Assembly (NCBI GenBank): GCA_028386065.3
Contig: JAKUCV010000277.1
Location: 1-64,000, forward strand
DNA from: Turnera subulata
Lineage: Eukaryota > Streptophyta > Magnoliopsida > Malpighiales > Passifloraceae
Direction of reading: 5' to 3'
DNA: 64,000 nucleotides
The notes below the pieces were generated by a model. It ran no database searches and was not told the DNA's origin. It was given only the letters and a program-made list of their open reading frames with translations. The first letter of the stretch is position 1. Each line of letters starts with the position of its first letter. This document shows positions 24,264 through 35,575 of the stretch, piece after piece. The position numbers and the translations under genes were made by a program.

Positions 24264-24642
24264 CTTGAGAAAAATAACAAAACATGTCATGAATTTCTAA
24301 AATACGCTAACAGTAAGAATAGCATAATAACAAGTAAAACTTCATATGGTACATGTGCATGACTTAATAAATATAGAAAGTCCTAAACACTAATCATTTT
24401 TCACAAATGATAGTCGGTCATTGACACAATCAAACTTGGACGGCCACGACTGCAAAGGCCTGTCAAACACTGCTGGAACATCAAGCACTGGTTGATGACC
24501 ACTAGCTAAAATAAGGAAACACTTATCCTAATCGATTATTAGTCAGAAACTTGAAAGCATAAAAGCTATCTAAACAAGAGAATAGAATAAGAGAAGCAAA
24601 TGGATGACCAATGGCCATTAACCAATGCACGGAACTTCCGAC

Positions 24643-27600
24643 TCAGCACCACTTTTGGATTAATAGGTCAAAAGGGGAAGGTAGAAAACTTACACTCTCT
24701 TGAGGAACATGTTGACTGCTACTAAGCCTACATTTAACTTTCTCAATTGCTGCTTCCAGTAAAGTATTTTGACATCGAAGGTTTTCCAAGACTTGTTCCA
24801 ATTTCTTTTTAGTACAATAGCTCCGCCATCTATCCTTCTCCATGTGTTTATTTACAGGCAACGTACAAAATGAGACTAAATCCACCTCGTGAATGTCCTT
24901 CACCTCTTCCCACAAAACAAGGGGATCAAATATCCCTAACATTCCCGCCATCCCGCGAAAGTTGTTAACATGGGCTAAAAAGCCTAAAAGACACAAAAAT
25001 ACACCTCTTGTCAAATCATTCTATCATGTAAAGTTTCTGTCTTTTTGGCCTGAAAAAAAGCATAAGGGTTTTAACTAAGCTTATGGGAAAAATAATTGAA
25101 GTGGTCGCCACTAAAAAAATCTGAGTGACCACCACTAACATCAGCGAAGGTGAGTACTGCTGACTTGGAAAGCAAATAATGAATACAACACAGTAGTCAA
25201 ATTTTAAGATAAGTTAATTTACAACCAGATCTTAGCAGCAATAGTTATACGCACTGCAATATATTAAACAGAAATTGTCAGTATACCAGAGCAGTGGATA
25301 AGCATGATGTCGAAAGAAAGAACAACAATAGAGAATACTTTCTTCATGACTTGCGCCATAGAGACGGGCATAAAAAAGCTTTCTGAAAAAGCTTATAGAA
25401 GGACAATTTGACTTGGTGGTCTAATCAGAATGAAACAAGACAAATGTTTCTTTCCTCGTACCTTCTGATAGTATAGCATGTTTAGGCTTCCTAAGAGTGG
25501 TTTCCATTAGAAATTTACTAGAACATATTCAACAACCGAAGGAAGAATCCTGATTTTGTGTGCCGTAATATTTCTTCCCTGAAAGCCCTTACATAACTCC
25601 TTCGTTTATGTCCACACTCTCACTCATAAATTTTTTTGGCTGTTGACAAAATTAACCTTCAACAAAAAGCTTTTGATTGGCATTTTAGTAGGCTAGGAGC
25701 TGGCCATGGCTCACTCTAGGCATCCATTCCCACAGATTATGTTGGTTGTGTGATGAAGCTGCTGGAAATTTGCAGTAGCAAGTTTTTGGTGCCACATCAT
25801 CCTTAAGTTTCTAGAAGGATTCAAATGTGCAAGTGCAACTTGCATGCATAATGGCCTATAAATATGTAGCTTGTAATCTGGTTTAAGTAAGTGAAATGCA
25901 ATAAGTAACGTTTTGGTTTCACTTCATTGTTACTCTGAGATGTTCAGAGTGGTTAAAAACAAAAGAGTGTGAGAGGTTTGTGTGAAAATCAATGCAACAG
26001 TAACCCAGAAATTCAGCCTTGAAGTTCTGCAGAATTTCTGGAAATTTTCCAGAAAAAATCGATGTTCTAATCCCAACATCGATGTGCTGAGCATTCGGCC
26101 GAATTGTTTGAAGCTGTTGTTCATCAAACATCGATGTTTTAAACCCAACATCGATGTTTTAACAGCTCGGCCAAGTTTCTGGTTCATCAAACATCGATGT
26201 TCTAAACCAACATCGATGTTCAAAGAGCTCGGCAGAATTGTTTGAAGTTCCAAATTCTCAAAACAACGATGTTTTGATTTAAACATCGATGTTCTTGAGC
26301 TGAAATTCCTTTTTTTGAGAAACAAAGCCAACAGATTAATCATCTCTGCAAGACTCAATCCATCCCACAAATATTTAAGTGAAACGCATTTTGAGAAAAG
26401 TATCAGATTTCTCATAAGAAGAAATTGCATACTAATGGATTCCTAGACGCCAACATTCTTCCAAATCTCACGAAATCAACTCCTAGTGCCCAGCCCTATG
26501 GCAATACCAAGACACCACTCTCAGCTATTCAAGTTGAAATTCCATGAAAAACGTTTATTTCAGATTACTCTTTCAAAGGAGCTGCAATATTAAAGGGTAA
26601 AATTCATACCTCTGCAGGGAAATAGTATCTCGACCATTCTCCTCTCACCATCAAATCGAGGCCGTACTAGGATCATTTTCTGTCACAAGGAACATCTCCA
26701 AACAACTGAACGGTCACTTAAATTCATAATGTTTACTTGAAAAGAAAAGAATGAGTAAGCATCTTTTCTGAAGCAAAAAGCTCCAAACAGGGAAGAGACA
26801 TCTGCAAGCACTTACTGACAGTAGCTAAGAGAAAATAAAGAACACTTACGCATAGTTGTTCAGCGTTCTTGAGATGCTCTCTCTTAGTTTCTGTGCTGGT
26901 GGATTGGAAGCGTTCTTCATGTGACGAAGCATTTTGGGGTAATCCAAGGCTTTTCAACTCCACATTTTCTTGTAGGATAACACATTTTGCTTTCTGGGAG
27001 AGACAGTTCAAAAGGATATATTAGCTAAACAGAAAAAACAAGAAACATTACAATTACAAGGAGACAGAACATGTTCAAATTCAATCCTTACTTTATGAAG
27101 TTGCAGTTTCTCAAGCTCTTCACCATTTCTAGCTCTGGTTTGGCAGTGATTCAGGGTAGCTGCATGTTACACTTTAGACTTTCTGGAACAGGCCACCAAA
27201 TTTCTACTAAGCTTAGATGTTGAGTCAGTTTTTAGCTACCTTTACCGCTAATCTGAGAGTCTTCTGTTTTATGGACGGACTGCAACTGGCGCGTAACAGT
27301 TCTGCTACTACCCTCTGCAGAAAAGTAAAAAAAAGGCCTCATTAATTCTGTCATAGCTGCAAGGATTGAAAATTTTTGTTAATTACAAAGAAAAGAAAAG
27401 CACCACCCCTGAAACTATCGCTCAATGCAAGATTACACATGATCTAAAAAGTTTGGAACTTTGAACAGATTTGATTTTCACTCCCCCATCTATTTCAAAT
27501 ATTTTTGCGTCAGTAACTTTGAATCCAGGGGAAGGGTTTGTAATTTCAAGTCAGATTAAGTGCAGCCTAATACCAAACTAGTAGTTGATCGGAGACACGA

Positions 27601-28071
27601 ACCATAATCGCTTTTGCCAAAATCAGAAGACGGCGGCTGAGCCAAGTCGCTTTCCGATCCATCTGTAGATAAACATAAGAAGCAGCCTCAATCAGATAAC
27701 TCATCATCAGCTTAGCAAACAACGCCACTGGCTGTTCAACCGAATACTGAATGAGAAAAACTTGTTTTTGGATCGAAGAATTCAAACACACGGAGTTTTC
27801 TGCGACGCTTTTTGGGGTTGGGGTTGGGTTTGAGCTCCGCAACCGGGGCGGGGAAGTTGGTCTTCGCCTTGGCACCGCATAGCTGGAGAGCAGCCGCGTC
27901 ATAAGCACGCGCGGCCTCCTCGGCAGTGTCAAAAGTGCCAAGCCAGGCTCGGGTTCTCTTGCCAGGGTCGCGGATCTCGGCGCCGTACCGGCCCCACGGT
28001 CTCTTCCTGACGCCTCTGTATCGAATCTCTTTGGAGGAGCTTGTACTCGGGCGATTGCGTCTGGAAGCCAT
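24643..28071 (-). CDS. AP2/ERF domain protein with multi-exon coiled-coil C-terminus (unit 1)
   Basis: Proposed exons (minus strand): 28071-27762, 27662-27603, 27314-27246, 27159-27092, 26993-26850, 26679-26610 and 24983-24643, about 353 aa. Phases agree at every junction. Residues 17-74 are an ERF-type AP2 domain ([39 protein letters not shown]) with the ERF Ala/Asp pair, and a basic KKRRRK follows at ~87-92. The later exons encode [44 protein letters not shown] and the leucine-heptad stretch [21 protein letters not shown] do not recognise the C-terminal part. ERF genes usually have no intron, so this architecture is unusual. The exon 1 donor (GTTTTT) is weak, and an ERF-only product of 111 aa is possible. 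A consensus donor (GTAAGT at 24693) inside exon 7 could instead splice to 24641-24623 and 24505-24390, giving 381 aa. The segment 38 bp upstream of the ATG is ALG3 exon 13 sequence, so the native promoter is gone. A 594-bp LTR sits in intron 6. Confidence 0.62.
25740..26333. mobile_element. Copia-like solo LTR in intron 6 of the unit 1 AP2/coiled-coil gene
   Basis: Starts TGTTGG and ends CCAACA, flanked by the 5-bp duplication GATTA (25735-25739 and 26334-26338). Unit 3 at about 48650-48662 shows the same intron without it ('cccacagattaatcatctc'), which is the empty site. A 'cctataaatatg' near 25856 could be the LTR TATA. No internal domain is present. Confidence 0.9.
26056..26292. repeat. 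Minisatellite of paired ACATCGATGT palindromes inside the solo LTR
   Basis: ACATCGATGT occurs at 26076, 26128, 26148, 26191, 26210 and 26283, and with one mismatch at 26056 and 26263. They form four pairs with starts 19-20 bp apart, and pairs repeat every 63-72 bp, with 'agctcggc' between pairs. The unit is thus a decayed ~70-bp tandem repeat, each carrying two palindromes. Confidence 0.85.
27315..27602. other. Intron 2 region of the AP2/coiled-coil gene, deleted in units 2 and 3
   Basis: Units 2 and 3 join 'tagactttca' directly to 'gggtttgtaatttcaag', skipping about 350 bp that in unit 1 contain exon 3 (27314-27246) and flanking intron. Exon 3 is 69 nt, so its loss keeps frame. Confidence 0.65.
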
Positions 28072-28108
28072 AATAAAAGTGAAAGCCCTTCTTCGTCTTC
28101 TTCTTTAT

Positions 28109-28852
28109 CTCCCCCGGAATATCCTTACTTGGAAACCAAGTAACACAAATGATTAGAGGAGGGGTTTCTGGAAGATATCTTATTCCTCCTCGAAGGATGC
28201 AACTCTTGATCAAAGCCTAGAAAATTGGTTCGAGAATGCAGAATATAATTGGGGGAAATGGCCGTCTAGGAATGTGAGATTCATATCAAATGCATACTTA
28301 ACTAATGGAAATCTTTCTTTCATGCTCAATTATCAATTTTCTAATGCCAAAACTTTATTGAGCATGGTATGCGAAGTTTTCAGTACACTTATTACATACT
28401 GGCATGTCTGGTGTTCTTGGCGATGTATTTCGTGCTTGCTTCTGAAACTTTTGAAATCTTTTCTAGCAAGTTTTCAAAAGAAACATTGATTACGTTTTGT
28501 GTCAAGAATCCGTAAATTGAGTCAAATGTTGTGTAATATGATACTAGCTATTTTTGGAGTCCGAAGTAAATCATCTCGGAGATCAGCAAATTAATTAGAA
28601 TTTACATAAACAGTAAACTCTCAATAAGGAAGCGTGTCAGTTTAATTATGATTTGGGAACAAACTTAGAGTCATCACCTCGAAGAAAGTTTGTTCTTGAT
28701 TTGGTACGTAGGAAAGTGTAAAAGCCTCCGTTTCCAACTGTGTCCATGATCTTCTTGTGACAATCCAACACTAGCAATTGAGTCATAAATGAACTCAAAC
28801 ACGTATAATTAAATTGCACAAAATTTCAGACACCAATGACAAACATATGTAA
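28109..28852 (+). pseudogene. ALG3 3'-end copy (unit 2 start)
   Basis: Begins within ALG3 exon 13 ('ccccggaatatccttac') and runs through the stop region and 3' flank, ~90% like 22830-23600 by eye. The last codons differ and the rest of the gene is absent. It directly abuts the 5' side of the unit 1 AP2/coiled-coil gene. Confidence 0.85.
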
Positions 28853-29372
28853 GCCCTATCATCTTCTCTGAGATATGTTCATCATCATTGACGATGGTCG
28901 GGGGTGACGGCGGCGACGCCGGCGACAGCGTCGGTCGCAACATCGAACGACGAAGCCGAAGCGGCTGGCTCTATTTGGGTGCATTTTGTCAAAGTAAAAT
29001 CCTATCTTGTGTTGATTTGTGGCTTGTTAGATGGTGAAATCCTGGTTTGGTTTTTGGAACAAGAAAAAGAAGAGATCTAAATCGGCTCCGCAAAGTGACA
29101 ATATGCCTGGACATGTTGGCTATATCAAGTGTGTCAACACTCAAAAGGCTCAATTAGCATTAGCTAATTCAAGACTTTCTACATTTTTCAACCGGTGCAG
29201 TAGAATGGGAGCCGATTGAGGATGTTTTCTTCAAGTTGCAAATAGACTAAAGTTTGGAATTCAGCTATGTCTAAGTTTTTTTGGTCAAAAGCTATGTCTA
29301 AGTTAAATGCGTTGATTGTGATTTGCAATGCATGCAAGTTTGTAGTGCTCTCTGTATAAACAAAAAAAAAAG
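28853..29372 (+). mobile_element. A-tailed retroposon-like insertion
   Basis: Sequence absent from the equivalent place in units 1, 3 and 4. It starts with a GC-rich part ('gacggcggcgacgccggcga') and ends in an A-run at 29361-29371. A short frame at 29031 (62 aa, starts MVKSWFGFWNKKKKRSKSAP) is not recognised. The left boundary is approximate. Confidence 0.45.
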
Positions 29373-29381
29373 CGCAAAACT

Positions 29382-30177
29382 GGACCAATTAACATCGTGC
29401 CTAACCTCTCTATTCGTTGTATCCCCTCTCTCCTCTTCCAGAGTGCTTTTCTTTTTCTCCAAAGCCAGGGGTTGCCGTCAAGCTATCTAGCGAGACGGTA
29501 AGCCCCTTCCCCACTTTCTTTTTCTTGTCTTTTTTCTCTACCTTGAATAATTGGTAGTTTGCTGTTGTCTTTGTGCAACTCTACCTCTGCTATTTTTGGG
29601 CAGTTTTCCATTCCTTTCTAGAGAAGGAATTTTCTTAATTGAGGCAAAAAAATCTAGATCTGGAGTGTTCAAGGGTTCCTTAGACTGATTCTACTCAACC
29701 TCTAAACACCCTTCATCTTTTTGGACCATTTTACCGGTGACCAAATGGATCTATACTCTAATATAGATTTTAGTGTTTCAATTGCTTTTGTTGTTTTGGA
29801 TGGGCTTCAAACGATAACACATGTAAGGTACAGGATTCATGCTCTTCAAGTGGGTATGGAAAATATTGTCTCTTTGTTGCAGGATAACCAGACTCTCCCC
29901 TCTCAAGGCTCATTGTTGAAGCCTTTGATCAGTGGTCGCTTGGGACTTGTGGTGCCACAATTGCTTTTATATCCAGGTTTGGAAGTGTTTGCAAGTCTCT
30001 CCCACCATCCTCAAATGATAGGATTAGGATTAGAAGCGATGGAGTTCTGGATTTAGTCTTGTAACATATCTAGATAATATCTCTGTATTTATCTTGTTTG
30101 ATGAGACTGTATCTCTCACTGTGTACTATCTCTTTCAATGAATGAATACATCTACCTGACTTTTCATAAAAAAAAAA
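29382..30177 (+). mobile_element. PolyA-tailed retroposon with 9-bp target duplication
   Basis: CGCAAAACT is found at 29373-29381 and again at 30178-30186, and the segment between them ends in an A-run after 'cttttcat'. That is the signature of a non-LTR retroposon. It inserted next to the A-tail of the preceding element. Coding is not clear, so it may be a truncated LINE or a processed transcript. Confidence 0.75.
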
Positions 30178-30508
30178 CGCAAAACTTAGGGTACAAACCA
30201 AGCCAATTTAAATACAAACCCGTCTGAACCAATTTAAATACAAAAATGATACAATAGTAAATGGTACAAATGATAGATAAATATTATATCCTGAGAGAAA
30301 CAGAAGGAAACAAATGTCTTTTCTAACTATGGGTGTAAACAAGCTAAATTGAGCCAAGTGGTGGCAAGCTCAACTCGAGCTCATTAAGAAAATTCCAAGC
30401 TCGAGCTTGACGCTATTAGGATCGTTTAGGCTGAGACTCTGACACCTAAGCCAAGTTCCAGGCGACAACCGTGACGGGCAATCTTCAATCCAGACACATA
30501 ACCATAGG

Positions 30509-31984
30509 TTAAAAATCATCGTCAACCTTGGGCCTAAACTCAATTCCCCACAAGGAGATCGGAGTCACTAGCCAAGTAAGAGGAGCAGATATTGTCATAC
30601 GCCATCCAAGAATCCTGGCCCCATTGTCTCCATAATCATTGAAGAACTCACCAATCGCAATCTCCATTCTACCATCCGGTCTCACCCGAGGCATTGCATC
30701 CATCTCTTCTGGAGGATCCAGCAATACATGGTCCAATCCTCTCACACTACCTCCTTCGTGAAGCATTAATTGTAATGTTGATATCTCATAACCACAACAG
30801 AATTTCTCAAAATTAAACAAAAGGTAGGCAACATAGGCAGTTTTAGGCGACAGAAGTTTGCTATCAAACCCCTGCACATGACTGTAAATTAGCCGCTGAC
30901 CTGTGCCACTTCAGAAAAATAACAAAACATGTCATTATTTTCTAAAATACGCTACCAGTAAGAATAGCTTCGCATTTCAAGGCCAATACAGCCGTGGAGA
31001 CCACAATGGCATAATAACAAGTAAAACTTCATCTGGTGATAATAACACAAAGTGGAGGACATGTGCATGACTTAATAAATCTAGACTAGTAAAGCACTAA
31101 CCTCCCGTTATAATCATATCGTAAATCCCATATCTGCAAACTTCTTTCTGTTGGAATTGATCCTATTGCAATCTAGGAATTATATGGAAAGTTTTAGAAT
31201 TTAGTATGATGGAAGTTCTAGAGTCATGGTGTGTCTAGAGAGTTCTAAACTTAGTCACGTGTACTTAGTATTGTACACCAAAAGTCTCTATAAATATGTA
31301 ATCGGATGTAACAAGAAAGTTGAGCTGGAATGGATTAACTCTTTAGTTTCCTTTCCTCCTCCACATCTTTAGGTTTCCTGATCAAAGGAAACAATCTTTT
31401 AGCTTTGGTTTGAGTTTCCTAATCATAAGGAAACTCTATCTTTGGTGATCCATCTTTCGGTTCTTCCTTTCCTGACAGAAAGGGAACTCTATCTTTGTGT
31501 TCTTTAAAATCTAACACTTTTCCCAGTCCGTCTGTCAATGAAACACTCCTTCCCGCATGGCTACATCATTAAAAAGAAAAATTGAGAATAGGGGCAGCCA
31601 TTATCTCCCGCATTGAGGTTTTCGATGGGAAAAACAATAATTAAAAACAAACTGAACAGAATCAAATGGATGATAGCTTACCGTGGTGCAGCCATCTGGC
31701 AAGACATGTTTCTGATTATGGTTTTCGTATTGATCCAGAATGACAGGTTTGTCACAAAGAGTAAAAAACTTTTCCTTTGCCGACAGGAAAGAGTTTGTAT
31801 GCAAGATATTGTCATCATAATCAGATGGCAGAAATCTCTCCCACACAGCATCCATCCCTGCAGCGGCACAAAATTCACGACAAACAAGGGACAATCGACA
31901 TGCATCCCTGGGGGATGTAAAGGAGATGATGCCTGCAATGCAGTCTCTTGGGAGAGTCACAGAAACATCTGGTTTCTGCTCCAT
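30509..31984 (-). CDS. F-box / PP2-B (Nictaba-like) protein with a short lectin domain (unit 2)
   Basis: Three exons, 31984-31682, 31133-31102 (32 nt) and 30908-30509, in phase, give 244 aa. Residues ~10-55 are an F-box (LPRDCIAGIISFTSPRDACR, then LSLVCREFCAAAGMDAVWER), which in this family docks on Skp1 of SCF ubiquitin ligases. Exon 2 adds IWDLRYDYNGS. Exon 3 encodes only the C-terminal half of the PP2 domain (LLSPKTAYVAYLLF, HVLLDPPEEM, MEIAIGEFFNDYG, WGIEFRPK). The usual N-terminal half with the 'ITWGDTPQYW'-like strand is absent, so sugar binding is doubtful. Intron 1 carries a 368-bp solo LTR. All splice sites here are GT-AG. Of the four copies this is the only one that looks complete. 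Confidence 0.75.
31149..31516. mobile_element. Copia-like solo LTR in intron 1 of the unit 2 F-box/PP2 gene
   Basis: Begins TGTTGGAATTG and ends CTAACA. The flanking 5 bases are CTTTC and CTTTT, an imperfect target duplication. Unit 3 (about 46748-46760) has the uninterrupted sequence. A 'ctctataaatatg' near 31289 resembles an LTR TATA box. Confidence 0.85.
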
Positions 31985-32442
31985 CTTAACCTGCGAATCC
32001 AAGGCATAAATGCATAAATGCATCATAGAAAATTATTGCACAACACAAACCAATCCCCTGACAATAGTACATGGAAATGGAAGGATAGGAAGTTTGTGAT
32101 ATTTCTTTTAAAAACAAAATTATCGTGACACCTCATAACATGCACATCTGGTCATTGTTTCACACAATTAAAGAAAGGAGTAAACACTAATCATTTTCCA
32201 CAAATGATAGTTGGTCGTTGACACAATCAAACTTGGACAGCCACAACTGCAAAGGTCTGTCAAACACTGCTGGAGCATCAAGCACTGGTTGATGACCACT
32301 AAGCTAAAATAAAGAAACACTTATCCTACTTGATTATTAGTCAGAAACTTGAAAGCACAAAAGCCATCTAAACAAGAGAATAGAATAAGAGAAGTAAATG
32401 GGATGACCAATGGCCATTAACCAATGCACGGAACTTCCCGAC

Positions 32443-35075
32443 TCAACACCATTTTTGGATTAATAGGTCAAAAGGGGAAGGTAGAAAACTTACACACTCT
32501 TGAGGAACATGTTGATTGCTACTAAGCCTACATTTAACTTTCTCAATTGCTGCTTCCAGTAGAGCATTTTGACATCGAAGGTTTTCCAAAACTCGTTCCA
32601 ATTTCTTTTTAGTACAATAGCTTTGCCATCCATCCTTCTCCATGTGTTTATTTACAGGCAACACACAAAATGAGACTAAATCCACCTGGTGAAGGTCCTT
32701 CACCTCTTGCCACAAAACAAGGGGATCAAATACCCTTGCCATTCCCGCCATCCCGCGTTCGTTGTTAGTATGGCCTAAAAAGCCTAAAAGAAACAAAAAT
32801 ATACCTCTTGTCAAATCATTCTATCATGTAAAGTTTCTGTCTTTTTGGCCTGAAAAATGCATAAGGGTTTCAACTAAGCTTATGGGATAAATAATTGAAG
32901 TGGTCACCACTAAAACAATCCGAGTAACCACCACTAACATCGGTGAAGGTGAGTGCTGCAGACTTGGAAAGCAAATAATGAATGCAACACAGTAGTCAAA
33001 TTTTAAGACAAGTTAATTTACAACTAGATCTTAGCAGGAATAGTACTTATACGCACAGCAATATATTAAACAGAAACTGTCAGTATACCAAATAGTGGAT
33101 TAGCATCATGTCAAAGAAAGAACAACAATAGAGAATACTTTCTTCATGACTTGCGCCACAGAGACGGGCATAAAAAAGCTTTCTGAAAGCTTATAGAAGG
33201 CCAATTTGACTTGGTGGTCTAATCAGAATGAAACAAGACAAATGTTTCTTTCCTCTTACCTTCTGATGGTATTGCATGTTAGGCTTCCTAAGAGTGGTTT
33301 CCATTAGAAACTTACTAGAACATATTCAACAACCTAAGGAAGAATGCTGATTTTGTGTGTCGTAATATTTCTTTCCTGAAAGCCCTTACAGAACTCCTTC
33401 GTTTATGTCCACACTCTCACTCATAAAATTTTTTGGCTGTTGACAAACTTAACCTTCAACAAAAGCTTTTGACTGGCATTTTAGTAGGATAGGAGCTGGC
33501 CATGGCTCACTCTAGGCCTCCATTCCCATCATTTACATCTAGAGTACGTGATGTGGGGAACTAAAAAATAAAAGAAATGAGACAGAGAAGGAAGAAAGAT
33601 GTTGTCACTGTGATGCTTTTGGATTGTGTGATTCTGTTGGAGATAATTTTTGGACAACTGACTACCACATTAGGTAGGAGTATCGATGTGAACAAGGGCC
33701 TAGTTGAAAACACTTGAAAATATCTTTCTTAGGTGTTATAAGTGAAACGCATTTTGAGAAAAGCATCAGATTTCCCACAAGAAGAAATTGCATACTAAGT
33801 GGATTCCTAGACGCCAACATTCTTCCAAATCCCACGAAATCAACTCCTAGTGCCCAGCCCTATGGCAATACCAAGAAACCACTCTCAGCTATTCCAGTTG
33901 AAATTCCATGAAAAACGTTTTTTTCAGATTACTCTTTCAAAGGAGCTGCAATATTAAAGGGTAAAATTGAATACCTCTGCAGGGAAATAGTATCTCGACC
34001 ATTCTCCTCTCACCATCAAATCGAGGCGATACAAGGATCATTTTCTGTCACAAGGAACATCTCCAAACAACTGAACGGTCACTTAAATTCATAATGTTTA
34101 CTTGAAAAGAAAAGAATGAGTAAGCATCTTTTCTGAAGCAAAAAGCTCCAAACAGGGAAGAGACATCTACAAGCACTTAGTGACATTAGCTAAGAGAAAA
34201 TAAAGAACACTTACGCATAGTTGTTCAGCGTTCTTGAGATGCTCTCTCTTAGTTTCTACTAAGCTGGTGGAATGGTAGCGCTCTTCATGTGAGAAAGCAT
34301 TTTGGGGTAATCCAAGGCTTTTCAACTCCACACATTTTGTTTTCTAGGAGAGACAATTCGAAAGGATATATTAGCTAAACAGGAAAACCAAGAAACATTA
34401 CAATGAGACCAGAACATGTTCGAATTCAATCCTTTACTTTATGAAGTTGCAGTTTCTCAAGCTCTTCACCACTTCTAGCTCTGGTTTGGCAGTGATTCAG
34501 GGTAGCTGCAAGTTACACTTTAGACTTTCAGGGTTTGTAATTTCAAGTCACATTAAGTGCAGCCTAATACCAAACTAGTAGTTGACTGGAGACACGAACC
34601 ATAGTCGCTTTTGCCAAAATCAGAAGACGGCGGCTGAGCCATTCGCTTTTGGTTCCATCTGTACATAAACATAACAAGCAGCCTCAATCAAATAATACTC
34701 ATCGTCAGCTTAGCAAACAACACCACTTGCTGCTGTTCAACCGAATACTAATAAAAGAGAAGAAAACTTTGTTTTTGGATCGAAGAATTCAAACACACGG
34801 AGTTTCCTGGGACGGTTTTTGGCGTTGGGCTTGGGTTTCAGCTCCGCCGCAACCGCCGCGGGGAAGTTGGTCTTGGCCTTGGCACCGCATAGCTGGAGAG
34901 CCGCGGCGTCATAAGCACGCGCGGCCTCCTCGGCAGTGTCAAAAGTGCCAAGCCAGACTCGGGCTCTCGTGCCAGGGTCGCGGATCTCGGCGCCGTACCG
35001 GCCCCACTGTCTCTTCCTGACGCCTCTGTATCGGATCTCTGTTGTACTTGGGCGATTGCGTCTTCTGGAAGCCAT
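32443..35075 (-). CDS. AP2/ERF domain protein with coiled-coil C-terminus (unit 2)
   Basis: Proposed exons: 35075-34768, 34658-34600, 34505-34438, 34343-34215, 34044-33975 and 32783-32443, about 324 aa, all in phase. The AP2 domain is complete but has RQWG instead of the conserved RPWG. Compared with unit 1, exon 1 ends one base later in the codon and exon 2 is one base shorter, so the frame is restored only if the two are spliced together. The unit 1 exon 3 is missing, and exon 5 has an in-frame 15-nt net deletion. The C-terminal exon has the same heptad stretch as unit 1 ([20 protein letters not shown]). A consensus donor at 32493 may allow a longer spliced tail ending near 32187. Its upstream region is ALG3 intron 12 sequence from about 35112, so the native promoter is lost. 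I do not recognise the C-terminal domain. Confidence 0.58.
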
Positions 35076-35112
35076 AATAAAAGTGAAAGCCCTTCTTCGT
35101 CTTCTTCTTTAT

Positions 35113-35233
35113 CTACCCTACAACGTTTAGTAATAGTTCTATCTTAAGTTCTCCATCAATTTATATGTTCCGATGCACGGGCTGATTTTGTTTATAAGCG
35201 TGGAGTTTTGCTAGAATGTGTATCCTTCAAACA
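35113..35233 (+). pseudogene. ALG3 intron 12/exon 13 copy, left part (unit 3 start)
   Basis: Matches 22640-22765: 'ttctatcttaagttctccat', then the start of exon 13. The acceptor AG before exon 13 is changed to GG. The copy is interrupted at AAACA (35229-35233) by the LTR insertion and resumes at 44871. Confidence 0.85.
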
Positions 35234-35497
35234 TGAGACGCCCCGACCCGAATTTATCGTACACAGTAAACCCGAGCCGGAACTGTGACAACCCAACCAG
35301 AATAAGACCAGCATACAGTGTAAACAGCAATAACTCGGGCTCAACAGCCCATAATAATAACAACGAAAGTAACTCAACACGGCCCAATGGCCCAATACCT
35401 TGTCGATCCCCACCTGGTTGGGTAGGCAGAGCTTGTGCACAACGCCACGTACCAAATTTCTATTACCTTGTTCGGTAGTCTCTTTTGAACTCGGGGA

Positions 35498-35508
35498 TAG
35501 TACCAGAG
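35498..35508 (+). promoter_or_regulatory. Possible tRNA-Met primer-binding site
   Basis: TAGTACCAGAG, 68 bp upstream of the first viral ATG, differs at two positions from the first 11 bases of the usual plant pararetrovirus primer site TGGTATCAGAG. The position just before the polyprotein fits, but the match is short. Confidence 0.35.
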
Positions 35509-35575
35509 TTCCTGAAGAGGGAGTAAGAAATACTATTGTTCCTTAAGAAGAGTAAGAGAAGAACCCTTAACAACT

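Noticed and set aside
24390..24641. Extra C-terminal exons for the unit 1 AP2/coiled-coil gene (24641-24623 and 24505-24390)
   Set aside because: Not fully rejected: phases fit and the donor is good, but the intron would be only ~50 nt and unit 2 needs a shifted acceptor, so I kept the shorter end as the main model.
31613..32017. Plus-strand frames of about 130 codons over the F-box exons (also at 46839-47231)
   Set aside because: They are mirror frames of the conserved minus-strand F-box exon.
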